Of a DNA stretch of 64,000 nucleotides, positions 8,994-18,409 are shown in pieces. The notes beneath the pieces were generated by a model, which was given only the letters and a program-made list of their open reading frames with translations, was not told the origin of the DNA and did not search any database. The translations under genes and the position numbers were made by a program. Source of the DNA: an uncultured Paracoccus sp. (GTDB lineage: Bacteria > Pseudomonadota > Alphaproteobacteria > Rhodobacterales > Rhodobacteraceae); NCBI RefSeq assembly GCF_947496875.1, contig NZ_CANMEH010000005.1:62001-126000 (forward strand). Reading direction: 5' to 3'. How positions within the stretch are numbered: the stretch's first letter is position 1; every line of letters starts with the position of its first letter.

Positions 8994-10088
8994 GTGACGA
9001 TGCTGGCGCTGGGGATGATGTCGGGCACCTCGCTGGACGGGGTGGACGCGGCGCTGGTCGACACCGACGGCGAGACGATTGCCGGGTTCGGCCCGGGCGG
9101 ATACCGCCCCTATTCCGGGAACGAGTCCGGCGTGCTGCACGCGGCGCTGGGCGGCTGGCCCGACGAGCCGGGGGTGGAGGCGGCGGCCGACCTGACCGTG
9201 GCCGCCCATGCGGCGCTGGCCGCGTCCTTCCCGCAGGCGCAGGTGATCGGGTTCCACGGCCAGACCCTGGCCCATGACCCCGGCGGGCGCGGCACCCACC
9301 AGGCCGGCGCGGGCTGGCGGCTGGCGCGGCGGACCGGGCGGCGCGTCGTGTGGGATTTCCGGACCGAGGACGTGCGGCGGGGCGGGCAGGGGGCGCCGCT
9401 GGCGCCGTTCTTTCACCATGCGCTGGCGAGGTGGGCGGTGGCGCAGGGGCGGATGGACGCAGCGCCTGTGGCGTTCCTGAACCTGGGCGGGGTCGGCAAC
9501 CTGACCTGGACCGATCCGCGCATCGAGCTGCCGCAGGATGCCTGCCTGGCGTTCGACACCGGCCCCGCGAACGCGCCGCTGAACGACCTGATGCGGGCCC
9601 GGTCCGGCGCGGCGCGGGACGAGGACGGGGCGCTGGCCGCGCGGGGGCAGCCGGACCGGGCGGTTCTGGAGAGGTTCCTGCGCGCGGACTTCTTTGACCG
9701 GCGGCCGCCCAAGTCGCTGGATCGGGACGGCTGGGCCGGGCTGGTCGCCGATGTCGCGGGGCTGGCCGATGCGGACGCGGCGGCAACCCTGACCCATGCC
9801 GCGGCGGCCGCGGTCGCGGACGGACTGCGCTGGCTGCCGGCGCGGCCGGCCGTGCTGCTGGTCTGCGGCGGCGGCCGGCACAACCCGACGATGATGGCGG
9901 CGCTGGCGGCGCGGACCGGCCTGCCGGTGCGGCCGGTCGAGGCGGTCGGGCTGGACGGCGACCTGCTGGAGGCGCAGGCCTTCGGGTGGCTGGCGGTGCG
10001 GGTGCTGCGCGGGCTGCCGACCTCGGCGCCGGGCACCACCGGCGCCCCGGCGCCGGTCTGCGGCGGGCGGATCAGCCCGCCGCGCTGA
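8994..10088 (+). CDS. anmK: Anhydro-N-acetylmuramic acid kinase
   Basis: Phosphorylates and opens 1,6-anhydro-MurNAc to MurNAc 6-phosphate in peptidoglycan recycling. Diagnostic motifs are [13 protein letters not shown] at the N-terminus (ATP loop), GFHGQT, and [13 protein letters not shown]. Length of about 364 residues is typical. Starts at GTG 8994 or ATG 9000; both keep the MSGTS motif at the expected place. The last ~25 residues are Pro/Gly-rich and probably disordered. Divergent from tyrS, an arrangement I recall from other Rhodobacteraceae. Confidence 0.93.
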   Translation: MTMLALGMMSGTSLDGVDAALVDTDGETIAGFGPGGYRPYSGNESGVLHAALGGWPDEPGVEAAADLTVAAHAALAASFPQAQVIGFHGQTLAHDPGGRGTHQAGAGWRLARRTGRRVVWDFRTEDVRRGGQGAPLAPFFHHALARWAVAQGRMDAAPVAFLNLGGVGNLTWTDPRIELPQDACLAFDTGPANAPLNDLMRARSGAARDEDGALAARGQPDRAVLERFLRADFFDRRPPKSLDRDGWAGLVADVAGLADADAAATLTHAAAAAVADGLRWLPARPAVLLVCGGGRHNPTMMAALAARTGLPVRPVEAVGLDGDLLEAQAFGWLAVRVLRGLPTSAPGTTGAPAPVCGGRISPPR

Positions 10089-10198
10089 GCGGCCGGACGA
10101 CCTTTGTTCAACCCGTCGGGAACGCGGGGCGTGTGTCGCGAGTTGCAGCTTCGACGCGGGTGGCCGGTGCTGCCCGACGAACGTGAAAGGACAAGTCC

Positions 10199-11200
10199 AT
10201 GAAAGCTCTGCTTCTTGCTGCTACCTCGTCGCTGGCGCTGACCGGCTTTGCATTCGCCCAGACGGCGACCACCACCACCACGACCGACACCGACACGCCG
10301 GTCGAGAACGCCGCCGAAAGCGCGGCCGAGGGCGTGGGGGATGCGGCGCAGGCGACCGGCGACGTCATGGAAGATGCGGCCGACGGCGCCGAGGACGCGC
10401 TGGATTCGGCCGGCGACACTGTGGACGAGTCGGTGACCACCTCGCCCGAAGATGCCGCCGAGGATGCGGCCGACGCGGCCGAAGGTGCGGCCGATCGGGC
10501 CGAGGGCGCGACCGACGCCGCGGTGACGGCCGGCACCGACGATGCCGAGGCCGAGACGACCACCGACACCACGGTGACCACCACCGACGGCGCCGCGCCT
10601 GCCGCCGACGCGACCACGACGACCACCACCGACGTGACGACTGACACCACCACCACCGAGGCGGACACCGCGGCCGACGTGACCACCACCGACGTGACCA
10701 CCACCACGGACACCGAGACCACCGACACCGAGACCACGACCACCGTGGTTCCGACCGACGGTTCGGCTTCGGTCGTCGGCGAAGCCGAGCAGCGCGCCGA
10801 CGTGGCAGCGGCCCCGGTCGCGGCGCCCGACGTGGATGCGCCGGTGCTGAGCGCCGACAATCCCGGCATGCTGGGTTCCGCCATCATGAACCGCCGGATC
10901 TTCACCACCAACCAGCCGTCCACGACGGAATGGGCCTCGACCGCCGACCTGACGGAGCGCCCGGCCGAATGGACCGACATCGCCAAGGTCGACGACCTGG
11001 TGTTCGACGCGTCGGGCAACCTGGTGGGTTACATCGCCGACATCGGCGGGTTCCTGGGGATCGGTGCCAAGCAGGTCCTGCTGGGCAAGAACGCGCTGAA
11101 CCTGGTCCGGATCAATGACGACATGTTCTACGCGACCAACTACACCCGCGAAGAGTTGGAAGCGCTGCCGGACTTCGACACCGCGACCGTCATCCGGTAA
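10199..11200 (+). CDS. Exported PRC-barrel protein with Thr/Asp/Ala low-complexity region
   Basis: A signal peptide (about residues 1-20, cut after AFA) leads into roughly 180 residues of low complexity made of Thr, Asp, Ala and Glu, including runs of threonine. The C-terminal ~100 residues hold a PRC-barrel domain with KVDDLVFDASGNLVGYI and GGFLGIG. The mature protein is strongly acidic and probably periplasmic or surface-located. GAAAGGA stands 8 nt before the ATG. A hairpin terminator follows at 11227, so it is likely transcribed alone although it neighbours a related protein. No specific function can be given; PRC barrels occur in RimM, photosynthetic reaction centre H and many uncharacterised proteins. 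Confidence 0.85.
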   Translation: MKALLLAATSSLALTGFAFAQTATTTTTTDTDTPVENAAESAAEGVGDAAQATGDVMEDAADGAEDALDSAGDTVDESVTTSPEDAAEDAADAAEGAADRAEGATDAAVTAGTDDAEAETTTDTTVTTTDGAAPAADATTTTTTDVTTDTTTTEADTAADVTTTDVTTTTDTETTDTETTTTVVPTDGSASVVGEAEQRADVAAAPVAAPDVDAPVLSADNPGMLGSAIMNRRIFTTNQPSTTEWASTADLTERPAEWTDIAKVDDLVFDASGNLVGYIADIGGFLGIGAKQVLLGKNALNLVRINDDMFYATNYTREELEALPDFDTATVIR

Positions 11201-11226
11201 TCGGTTGGGAAGAATTTGAAGTAGAG

Positions 11227-11250
11227 GGGGCGCGGTGATCCGCGCCCCTT
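11227..11250 (+). terminator. Rho-independent terminator after the first PRC-barrel gene
   Basis: Nine-base-pair GC-rich stem (GGGGCGCGG with CCGCGCCCC) closed by a TGAT loop, followed by TT and a weakly T-rich tract. It starts 27 bp past the stop codon and separates the two PRC-barrel genes. Confidence 0.75.
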
Positions 11251-11349
11251 CGCATTTCGGGGGAACGATTCCATCCCTGACCCGTTGGACCCCCGAAGGT
11301 CCTCACCCGAACGACGGGCCTGTACTGATCCAATAGAAGAGGTATTTCC

Positions 11350-12642
11350 ATGCTGAAGCAATTGCTTGGGACGGCTGCCGTTCTGTCCTTCGTTGCATCG
11401 GGCGCGTTCGCGCAGGCGACCGCCCCGGCGGATGGCACCGCTGCCGATCCCGCGACTGCGGATGTGGCCGCGCCCGGCGCCACCGCCACGACCGACGCGG
11501 CGGCGACCGACACCACCGCGACCACCGACGTTACCGCGACCACCGATGTGACCGCGACCGACACCGAGGCCACCGAGACCACCGAAGCGGATGCCACGGC
11601 GGGTGCGACCAGCACGATGGGCGTCGCCGGCGGCGGTCAGGTCGTCGTCGAGCAGGAAGAGCCGACGGTGAATGTCGAGGTGCCCCAGCCCGAGGTCAGC
11701 GTGCGCCAGGCTTCCCCGGAAGTGACGGTGGAACAGCCCGAGCCGACGGTGACGGTCACCCAGGCCCCGCCGCAGGTGAATGTCGAGCAGTGCGCCCCGA
11801 CCATCACCGTGACGCAGGCGGAGCCGACCGTTCAGGTCAACATCCCGCAGCCGATCGTGTCGGTGTCGCTGCCCGACCCGGAAGTCACGATCGCCGACGC
11901 GCAGCCGATCGTCACGGTCGACACGCCCGAGCCCACCGTCCGGTTCATCAACCCCGAGCCGCAGGTGGCGATCGAAAGCGCCGAAGCCGAGGTCAACGTG
12001 ACCGAGGCCGAGCCGCAGGTGAACGTCGCCCGGGCCGAATCCGCCCAGGTGGAAATCCGGCAGAACGAAGCCGCCGTTACCGTCGAGGAAACCGGCGAGG
12101 CGCAGGTCAGCGTGACCGAGGCCGAGCCGACCGTCAACGTGACCGAGGCGGGCGAGGCCCAGGTGGATGTCCAGACGCAGGAACCTGTGGTGGACGTGCA
12201 GGGTCAGACCGACACGGCGATGCCCGCGGCCGACACTGCGGCGACGACCGAAGCCGCGGCTGATGCCGAGGTCGATGCCGACGCTGATCCCGCGGCGGTC
12301 GTCGTGACCCCCGTGATGGCTACCGACGTCGTCGTCCGCGAAGGCTATGCAGCTGTGCCGGCTGGCGAAGTCACGGCCGAGGAACTGCAGGGCGCCCCGG
12401 TCTATGCGGCCGGCGACGAGCAGATCGGCGACATCAACGACGTCGTCGTGAGCGCGTCGGGTGACGTCGAGCAGGTCGTGGTCGGTGTCGGCGGCTTCCT
12501 GGGGATCGGTGAGCGCGACGTCGCCTACCCGTTCGACCAGGTGTCGCTGCAGCGCCGCGAGGACGGGTCGGACCTGCGTGCCTATGTCGGCACCACCGCC
12601 GACCAGGTCCAGAACCTGCCGGAATACGAAGCCGCCGAGTGA
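11350..12642 (+). CDS. Exported PRC-barrel protein with repeated PxVxV units
   Basis: Signal peptide (residues 1-21, ending GAFA) followed by an Ala/Thr-rich spacer and, from about residue 100 to 280, tandem units of 8-14 residues with the pattern E/Q-P-x-V-x-V, such as EPTVNVEVPQPEVSV. The alternating Val pattern would suit a beta-strand stack. A second acidic spacer leads to a C-terminal PRC-barrel with GAPVYAAGDEQIGDINDVVV and GGFLGIG. One Cys lies in the repeats (NVEQCAP). It looks like a paralogue of the gene before it, sharing layout and the GGFLGIG block. Function unknown; an envelope role is inferred from export. Confidence 0.85.
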   Translation: MLKQLLGTAAVLSFVASGAFAQATAPADGTAADPATADVAAPGATATTDAAATDTTATTDVTATTDVTATDTEATETTEADATAGATSTMGVAGGGQVVVEQEEPTVNVEVPQPEVSVRQASPEVTVEQPEPTVTVTQAPPQVNVEQCAPTITVTQAEPTVQVNIPQPIVSVSLPDPEVTIADAQPIVTVDTPEPTVRFINPEPQVAIESAEAEVNVTEAEPQVNVARAESAQVEIRQNEAAVTVEETGEAQVSVTEAEPTVNVTEAGEAQVDVQTQEPVVDVQGQTDTAMPAADTAATTEAAADAEVDADADPAAVVVTPVMATDVVVREGYAAVPAGEVTAEELQGAPVYAAGDEQIGDINDVVVSASGDVEQVVVGVGGFLGIGERDVAYPFDQVSLQRREDGSDLRAYVGTTADQVQNLPEYEAAE

Positions 12643-12693
12643 CGGCTGCCCGGTAATCCGGCGCGCCACACGGCGCGGATGAGAAGACCAAGG

Positions 12694-12718
12694 GACCCCG
12701 CCGCGTGCGGGGTCTTTT
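12694..12718 (+). terminator. Rho-independent terminator after the second PRC-barrel gene
   Basis: Seven-base-pair stem (GACCCCG with CGGGGTC), seven-base loop, followed by TTTT. It lies 52 bp after the stop codon and before the tRNA genes. Confidence 0.8.
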
Positions 12719-12849
12719 GCGTTTCGGGCGGCCGCGCAGCGTGAACTTCCCGCCGGGCACGTTTCTTGGCGGGGCCGCCGCAATCCGCTTGACGCCCGGT
12801 TCCCCGCTGCGTAAACCCCCGGCACTCCGGCTGGCGTCGGAGGTGGTCT

Positions 12850-12926
12850 GCGGTTGTAGCTCAGTTGGTTAGAGTACCGGCCTGTCACGCCGGGGGTCGC
12901 GGGTTCGAGCCCCGTCAACCGCGCCA
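12850..12926 (+). tRNA. tRNA-Asp (GTC), copy 1
   Basis: Complete cloverleaf: acceptor GCGGTTG with CAACCGC, D-arm AGCTCAGTTGGTTAGAGT, anticodon stem CCGGC/GCCGG around CTGTCAC (anticodon GTC), T-arm with GGTTCGAGCCC, discriminator G and encoded CCA. It is 77 nt including CCA and identical to the copy at 12953. Confidence 0.97.
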
Positions 12927-12952
12927 CCACCTCATGCCAGTCGCGTCGATGC

Positions 12953-13029
12953 GCGGTTGTAGCTCAGTTGGTTAGAGTACCGGCCTGTCACGCCGGGGGT
13001 CGCGGGTTCGAGCCCCGTCAACCGCGCCA
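12953..13029 (+). tRNA. tRNA-Asp (GTC), copy 2
   Basis: Base-for-base repeat of the tRNA-Asp at 12850, with the same GTC anticodon and encoded CCA, separated by a 26-bp spacer. The spacing suggests one precursor transcript carrying both. Confidence 0.97.
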
Positions 13030-13147
13030 TCCACCACTGCACCTTAACAGTCACCACCTTCCACAATCACCGTATTTCCAATGGCCCGGGTCTTTTCAAC
13101 CGGGACCATATGCCTATGGTGAACCCCACGAGGGATGAGGATCAGCG

Positions 13148-13624
13148 ATGTCGGGCGAGATCGATTTTGGCGGCATGATGCACCGGGCGATGCTGGGGCT
13201 GATCGCCGACGTCCTGCAGGGTGTCGCGGAAAACGGGCTGCCGGGCGAGCATCATTTCTTCATCACCTTCGACACCCGGGACGAGGGCGTGCAGATGGCC
13301 GACTGGCTGCGCGAGCGCTATCCCGAGGAGATGACCATCGTCATCCAGCACTGGTTCGAGAACCTGGAGGTCCGGGACGACGCGTTCACGATCACCCTGA
13401 ACTTCGGCAACACGCCCGAACCGATGGTCATCCCGTTCGACGCGATCCGCACCTTTGTCGACCCGTCGGTCGAGTTCGGCCTGCGCTTCGAGACGCAGGA
13501 ATCGGACGACGATGACGAGGACGGGCCCGAGGAAGCGCCCGAGGCTGCTGCCGCGGCCGAGGCCGAAAGCCCGCCGCCCGAGGGCGGGGCAGAGGTCGTC
13601 AGCCTGGACAAGTGGCGGAAATAG
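13148..13624 (+). CDS. sspB: SspB-type ClpXP adaptor protein
   Basis: Adaptor that tethers ssrA-tagged or other substrates to the ClpX unfoldase for degradation. Residues 1-120 form the substrate-binding fold with HHFFITFDT and [13 protein letters not shown]; then comes an acidic and Ala/Pro-rich linker of about 30 residues; the tail [10 protein letters not shown] matches the ClpX-docking (XB) motif of alphaproteobacterial SspB. Length is 158 residues. GGATGAGGAT stands just before the ATG. It is followed 115 bp later by fumC. The tail motif makes the call secure. Confidence 0.92.
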   Translation: MSGEIDFGGMMHRAMLGLIADVLQGVAENGLPGEHHFFITFDTRDEGVQMADWLRERYPEEMTIVIQHWFENLEVRDDAFTITLNFGNTPEPMVIPFDAIRTFVDPSVEFGLRFETQESDDDDEDGPEEAPEAAAAAEAESPPPEGGAEVVSLDKWRK

Positions 13625-13739
13625 CCCGCCCACCGGACGAGTCACCCGGGCCCGTTCCCGGTCCTGCCGGACGCCGGTCGATTGCCAATTTCCGGGCGGG
13701 GACCTAGAACGCGGGAAACCGCGCACGAGGGGACCTGCC

Positions 13740-15134
13740 ATGACCGACACCCGCACCGAAACCGACAGCTTCGGCCCGCTCGAGGTGCCGGCTGACAAGT
13801 ACTGGGGCGCTCAGACCCAGCGCTCGATCCAGAACTTCCCGATCGGGTGGGAGCGTCAGCCCGTCGTGATCATCCGGGCCCTGGGCGTGATCAAGCAGGC
13901 CGCCGCGCAGGTGAACATGGCGACCGGCAAGCTGGACCGGCGCCTGGGCGAGGCGATGGTGCAGGCCGCATCCGAGGTCGTGGCCGGCCGCTTTGACGAC
14001 AACTTTCCGCTGGTCGTCTGGCAGACCGGGTCGGGCACCCAGTCGAACATGAACGCCAACGAGGTGATCTCGAACCGGGCCATCGAGATCCTAGGCGGCG
14101 AGATGGGCAGCAAGACGCCCGTCCACCCGAACGATCACGTCAACATGGGCCAGTCGTCCAACGACACCTTCCCGACCGCGATGCACGTGGCGATCGGGAT
14201 GATGGCGCGCGACACGCTGCTGCCCGGGCTGGACAAGCTGGCCGCCGCGCTGGAGGCGAAGAGCCACGAGTTCCGCGACATCATCAAGATCGGCCGGACC
14301 CATACGCAGGACGCGACGCCGCTGACGCTGGGGCAGGAATTTTCCGGCTACGCCCATCAGGTCCGCATGGGGATCGAGCGGGTGCGGCTGTGCCTGCCGC
14401 AGATCTACGAACTGGCGCAGGGCGGCACCGCCGTTGGCACCGGGCTGAACACGAAAAAGGGCTGGGATACCGCCATCGCGGCCGAGATCGCGCAGATCAC
14501 CGACCTGCCGTTCGTCACCGCGCCCAACAAGTTCGAGGCGCTGGCCGCCCATGACGCGATGGTGTTCTTTTCCGGCGCGCTGAAGACGGTGGCGGCCAGC
14601 CTGTTCAAGATCGCCAACGACCTGCGGCTGCTGGGGTCGGGCCCGCGGTCCGGGCTGGGCGAGCTGATCCTGCCCGAGAACGAGCCGGGGTCGTCGATCA
14701 TGCCTGGCAAGGTCAACCCGACCCAGGCCGAGGCGCTGACCATGGTCTGCGCGCATGTGATGGGCAACGACGCGGCGGTCGGGTTCGCCGGAAGCCAGGG
14801 CCATTTCGAGCTGAACGTCTATAACCCGATGATGTCCTACAACGTGCTGCAATCCATGCAGCTGCTGGGCGACGCGGCCGGGTCGTTCACTGACAACATG
14901 GTGGTGGGAACGCAGGCGAACACCGCGCGGATCGAAAAACTGATGAAGGAAAGCCTGATGCTGGTGACGGCGCTCGCCCCCACCATCGGCTATGACAACG
15001 CCACCAAGGTCGCCAAGACGGCACACAGGAACGGCACCACCCTGCGCGAGGAGGCGGTGCGCCTGGGCCTGGTGTCCGAGGAGGAGTTCGACCGCGTGGT
15101 CCGGCCCGAACTGATGATCGGGCCCGAGGACTGA
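13740..15134 (+). CDS. fumC: Class II fumarate hydratase
   Basis: Iron-independent fumarase of the citric acid cycle, converting fumarate to malate. The superfamily signature [13 protein letters not shown] is present, along with [10 protein letters not shown] and [17 protein letters not shown] at the active site. Length is 464 residues, as expected for a class II enzyme. ATG at 13740 follows a GAGGGGA-type site; longer upstream frames overlap sspB and are not used. The DUF4169 and ribbon-helix-helix genes follow closely. Confidence 0.96.
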   Translation: MTDTRTETDSFGPLEVPADKYWGAQTQRSIQNFPIGWERQPVVIIRALGVIKQAAAQVNMATGKLDRRLGEAMVQAASEVVAGRFDDNFPLVVWQTGSGTQSNMNANEVISNRAIEILGGEMGSKTPVHPNDHVNMGQSSNDTFPTAMHVAIGMMARDTLLPGLDKLAAALEAKSHEFRDIIKIGRTHTQDATPLTLGQEFSGYAHQVRMGIERVRLCLPQIYELAQGGTAVGTGLNTKKGWDTAIAAEIAQITDLPFVTAPNKFEALAAHDAMVFFSGALKTVAASLFKIANDLRLLGSGPRSGLGELILPENEPGSSIMPGKVNPTQAEALTMVCAHVMGNDAAVGFAGSQGHFELNVYNPMMSYNVLQSMQLLGDAAGSFTDNMVVGTQANTARIEKLMKESLMLVTALAPTIGYDNATKVAKTAHRNGTTLREEAVRLGLVSEEEFDRVVRPELMIGPED

Positions 15135-15157
15135 GAGGCGGAGCGCGGTCGGGCGCA

Positions 15158-15361
15158 ATGGCCGAGATCGTCAACCTGAGGCAGGCCCGCAAGGCCGCAC
15201 AGCGGGACGCGAAGCGAAAGGCAGGCGACGAGAATGCCGCCCGCCATGGTCTGACACCCGCCGAACGCCGCGCGCAGCAGGTCGAGGCCGAGCGTGCCGC
15301 CCGGCATCTGGACCGGCATCGACGCGATCCGGCGACGGACGGTGACTCGGGTGACGGCTGA
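15158..15361 (+). CDS. DUF4169 family small protein
   Basis: Sixty-seven residues, highly charged and basic, beginning MAEIVNLRQARKAAQRD, the typical start of DUF4169 proteins, which are found mostly in alphaproteobacteria. Predicted as helical with no membrane segment. It lies 23 bp after fumC, and its stop overlaps the start of the following ribbon-helix-helix gene, so both are translated from one message. Function unknown. Confidence 0.85.
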   Translation: MAEIVNLRQARKAAQRDAKRKAGDENAARHGLTPAERRAQQVEAERAARHLDRHRRDPATDGDSGDG

Positions 15362-15626
15362 CCCCGGCGGGGCGGGGGTGTCCCTGCCGCCGCTGACCCG
15401 ACCGGTGAAGCGGTCGGTGACGCTGGATGGACATCCGACCTCGGTCAGCCTGGAGGATGCGTTCTGGACGGCGCTGCAGGACGAATCGCGGCGCCGGGGA
15501 ATGACGCCGGCGCAGCTGATCTCGACCATCGACCATGCCCGCCCGCCCGAGGTGGGGCTGGCGACCGCGCTGCGGCTGTTCGTGCTGGCGCAGGCGCAGC
15601 TTGCACCGGTCCGCCCCCCCGACTAG
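15351..15626 (+). CDS. Ribbon-helix-helix domain protein
   Basis: Small (91-residue) predicted DNA-binding protein of the ribbon-helix-helix group (COG4321-like). The core VKRSVTLDGHPTSVSLEDAFW contains the beta strand and first helix, and MTPAQLISTID the second helix. GTG at 15351 overlaps the end of the DUF4169 gene by 11 bp. The target sites are unknown. Its position between fumC and yebC recurs in Rhodobacteraceae as far as I recall. Confidence 0.82.
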   Translation: MTADPGGAGVSLPPLTRPVKRSVTLDGHPTSVSLEDAFWTALQDESRRRGMTPAQLISTIDHARPPEVGLATALRLFVLAQAQLAPVRPPD

Positions 15627-15671
15627 AACACCGCGCACACCAGACACGCCCGTTCCACGAAGGACCGAACC

Positions 15672-16418
15672 ATGGCAGGCCATTCCAAATGGGCCAACAT
15701 TCAGCATCGCAAGGGCAAGCAGGACAAGCTGCGGTCCAAGCTGTTTTCCAAGCTGGCCAAGGAAATCACCGTCGCCGCCAAGATGGGCGACCCCGACCCT
15801 GAAAAGAACCCGCGGCTGCGTCTGGCCGTCAAGGAAGCCAAGGCCAATTCCGTCCCCAAGGACGTGATCGACCGCGCCATCAAGAAGTCGCAGGGCGGGG
15901 ACGCGGAAAGCTATGACGAGATCCGCTACGAAGGCTATGGCCCGAATGGCGTTGCCATCATCGTCGAGGCGATGACCGACAACCGCAACCGCACCGCGTC
16001 GAACGTGCGGTCCTATTTCACCAAGAACGGCGGCGATCTGGGCCAGACCGGCAGCGTCGCGTTCATGTTCGACCGGGTGGGCGAGATCACCTATCCCGCC
16101 TCGGCCGGCGATGCGGACACGGTGATGATGGCGGCGCTGGAGGCGGGGGCCGAGGATGTCGAATCCGGCGAGGACGGCCACTGGATCTATTGCGCGGACA
16201 CGGACCTGAACGACGTGTCGGCGGCGCTGGAGTCCAGTCTGGGCGAATCCGAGTCGGCCAAGCTGATCTGGAAGCCGCAGGCCCCGGCCGACGTCGACGA
16301 TCTGGAAACCGCGCAGAAGCTGATGAAGCTGATCGAGACGCTCGAGGATGATGACGACGTCCAGAACGTCACCGCCAATTTCGACCTGACCGAAGAGGTG
16401 GCGGCCCAACTGGGCTGA
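15672..16418 (+). CDS. yebC: YebC/PmpR family protein
   Basis: Member of the TACO1/YebC family, described both as a transcriptional regulator and, more recently, as a factor that helps ribosomes through proline-rich stretches. The opening [18 protein letters not shown] is the family hallmark, followed by the three-domain layout and the DRVGEITY segment. Length is 248 residues. Strong candidate ribosome site before ATG (ACGAAGGA). It is in the same direction as the upstream small genes and convergent with the SulP gene 12 bp away. Confidence 0.95.
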   Translation: MAGHSKWANIQHRKGKQDKLRSKLFSKLAKEITVAAKMGDPDPEKNPRLRLAVKEAKANSVPKDVIDRAIKKSQGGDAESYDEIRYEGYGPNGVAIIVEAMTDNRNRTASNVRSYFTKNGGDLGQTGSVAFMFDRVGEITYPASAGDADTVMMAALEAGAEDVESGEDGHWIYCADTDLNDVSAALESSLGESESAKLIWKPQAPADVDDLETAQKLMKLIETLEDDDDVQNVTANFDLTEEVAAQLG

Positions 16419-16430
16419 CGCCGCAGCGGG

Positions 16431-17690
16431 TCACCGCTCGGGCGGGGTCCAGTCGCTGGGCACGTCGCGCCGGGCAAGACGCAGCGCCAGGCCGGCGATC
16501 ACGCCGACGCCGATCGCCACCGTCAGGTCGGCGAGCACCGTCAGCAGCAAGGTGAGCACCAGCAGCACCTGATCCGACCGCCGCCCGGCCAGCCGGGCCG
16601 GCCAGCGATGCGGCTCGGTCATGTTCCAGGCCGTCAGCATGAGCAACCCCGCCAGCGCCGGCATCGCCAGCCCGCCGGCCAGCGGCGCCGCGACCATCAT
16701 CACCAGCAGCACGACCAGCGCATGGATCAGGCCGGCGACCGGGGTCCGGCCCCCGGCGCGGACGTTCGTCGCGGTGCGGGCGATGGCGCCGGTGGCGGGC
16801 AGCCCGCCGAACAGCGCCGATCCGATATTGGCCCAGCCCTGCGCCATCACCTCCGCGTTCGGGCGGTGGCTGCCGCCGATCATCCGGTCGGCGACCAGCG
16901 CCGACAGCAGCGACTCGATCCCCGCCAGGAACGCGATGACGAAGGCCGAGGGCAGAAGCTCGACCACCCGCGCCCAGCTGATGGCGGGCAGGCCGGGCAT
17001 CGGCAGCCGGTCGGGCAGGGCGCCGAAGCGCGACCCGATCGTGTCGACGTCCAGCCCCAGCGTCAGCGCCGCCAGCGAGGTGGCGCCCACCGCAACGATC
17101 AGCCCCGGAAAGCGCGGAAACATGTGGCGCAGCAGGATCACACCGATGATCGTCCCCAGCCCGATCGCCAGCGCCGCGGCGCTGACACCACCCCGCGCGG
17201 CCCACAGGGCGCCGAGCTTGGGGATGAACTCTGCCGGGACATGGTCCATCCGCAACCCGAGCAGATCCGGCAGCTGGCTCGCCGCGATGATGATGCCGAT
17301 CCCGATCGTGAACCCGTCGATGACCGGCTCGGGGACATAGGCGACCAGACCGCCCGCGCGCAGCACTCCCGCCGCCAGCAGGATCAGGCCCGCCATCAGC
17401 GTCGCCAGCACAAGCCCGTCGACGCCGTAGGCCGCGACCACGCCCGCGACCACCACGATGAACGCCCCGGTCGGCCCGCCGATCTGCACCCGGCTGCCCC
17501 CCAGCGCCGAGATCAGGAACCCACCGACGATCGCGGTCACCAGCCCCACCCCCGGCGGCACGCCCGAGGCGATGGCGATCGCCAGGCTCAGCGGGATGGC
17601 GACCATCGCCACCGTGATGCCGGCCAGCGTGTCGGCCATCAGGTCGGTGGCCCGATAGCCGGGCAGGGTGGACAGCAATTTGGGTTTCAT
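16431..17690 (-). CDS. SulP-family anion transporter lacking the STAS domain
   Basis: Inner-membrane transporter of the SulP/SLC26 family, probably for sulfate, bicarbonate or other small anions. Ten or more hydrophobic segments are visible, with GGPTGAFIVVV in the conserved membrane core. The protein ends at about 419 residues shortly after the last membrane segment (RLARRDVPSDWTPPER), where most members continue into a cytoplasmic STAS domain. ATG at 17690 is chosen because GGAGG lies 8 nt upstream. Divergent from the LysE-type gene at 17742. Confidence 0.87.
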   Translation of the reverse strand: MKPKLLSTLPGYRATDLMADTLAGITVAMVAIPLSLAIAIASGVPPGVGLVTAIVGGFLISALGGSRVQIGGPTGAFIVVVAGVVAAYGVDGLVLATLMAGLILLAAGVLRAGGLVAYVPEPVIDGFTIGIGIIIAASQLPDLLGLRMDHVPAEFIPKLGALWAARGGVSAAALAIGLGTIIGVILLRHMFPRFPGLIVAVGATSLAALTLGLDVDTIGSRFGALPDRLPMPGLPAISWARVVELLPSAFVIAFLAGIESLLSALVADRMIGGSHRPNAEVMAQGWANIGSALFGGLPATGAIARTATNVRAGGRTPVAGLIHALVVLLVMMVAAPLAGGLAMPALAGLLMLTAWNMTEPHRWPARLAGRRSDQVLLVLTLLLTVLADLTVAIGVGVIAGLALRLARRDVPSDWTPPER

Positions 17691-17741
17691 CGACAAGGCC
17701 TCCGATGTGCGGCAGCTTTGCGCCGCGTCGGGGGCGCTGCA

Positions 17742-18365
17742 ATGACAATTTCGGCCGCGGCGTCTTTGGGCTCGGGGCTTGCCGGGCTGGGAACCGGGCT
17801 ATCGCTGATCGCGGCGATCGGCGCGCAGAACGCCTTCGTGCTGAAACAGGGGCTGCTGCGGCAGCATGTCCTGGCCGTGTGCCTGTTCTGCGCGGCGTCG
17901 GACGCCGTGCTGATCGCCGCGGGCGTCGCCGGTGCAGGCGCGCTTGCGAGCGGCGCGCCGTGGCTGCTGTCGGCCATGCGCTGGGGTGGCGCCGCGTTCC
18001 TGATCCTGTACGGCGCCCGATCCGCGCGGGCCGCCTGGCGTGGGGGCGAGACGCTGCAAGAGGCGGGTGCGGCAGCCCCGTCGCTGGCCGCCACCCTCGC
18101 CACCATCGCGGCGCTGACCTGGCTGAACCCGCATGTGTGGCTGGACACCGTCGTGCTGCTGGGGGCGGTATCGGCGACCCAGCCGGACCGCTTGGCCTTT
18201 GCGCTGGGCGGGATCAGCGGCTCGGTGCTGTTCTTCTTCGCCTTGGGCTATGGGGCGCGGCTGCTGGCGCCGCTGTTCGCCCGTCCGGTCGCCTGGCGCC
18301 TGCTGGACGCCGCGGTGGCGCTGGTGATGTGGGCCATCGCGGCCACATTGATCCTGACAGGGTAG
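17742..18365 (+). CDS. LysE/ArgO-type amino-acid exporter
   Basis: Inner-membrane exporter of the LysE family, probably for arginine or lysine. The motif IAAIGAQNAFVLKQGL near the N-terminus and the internal TWLNPHVWLDT are typical of ArgO/LysE proteins. About six membrane segments fit in 207 residues. ATG at 17742 follows a GGGGGCGC site. The next gene, a DMT-family exporter, starts 45 bp later, so the two may form an operon. The actual substrate is not shown by sequence. Confidence 0.9.
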   Translation: MTISAAASLGSGLAGLGTGLSLIAAIGAQNAFVLKQGLLRQHVLAVCLFCAASDAVLIAAGVAGAGALASGAPWLLSAMRWGGAAFLILYGARSARAAWRGGETLQEAGAAAPSLAATLATIAALTWLNPHVWLDTVVLLGAVSATQPDRLAFALGGISGSVLFFFALGYGARLLAPLFARPVAWRLLDAAVALVMWAIAATLILTG

Positions 18366-18409
18366 CCCGGGCGCTTGCAACCCGGCGGCGGCCGGCGCAA
18401 CAGGGCGCC

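Noticed and set aside
10260..10760. Short repeated units that might be a CRISPR array or microsatellite
   Set aside because: The repeats are codons for Thr, Asp and Ala within one reading frame, of uneven length and without unique spacers.
11640..12190. Direct repeats suggesting a mobile or repetitive DNA element
   Set aside because: They encode the PxVxV protein units; identity is at the protein pattern level and no flanking duplications are seen.
12850..13029. Tandem tRNA genes as an integration site for a mobile element
   Set aside because: No integrase, no partial tRNA copy beyond the two full genes, and ordinary core genes on both sides.
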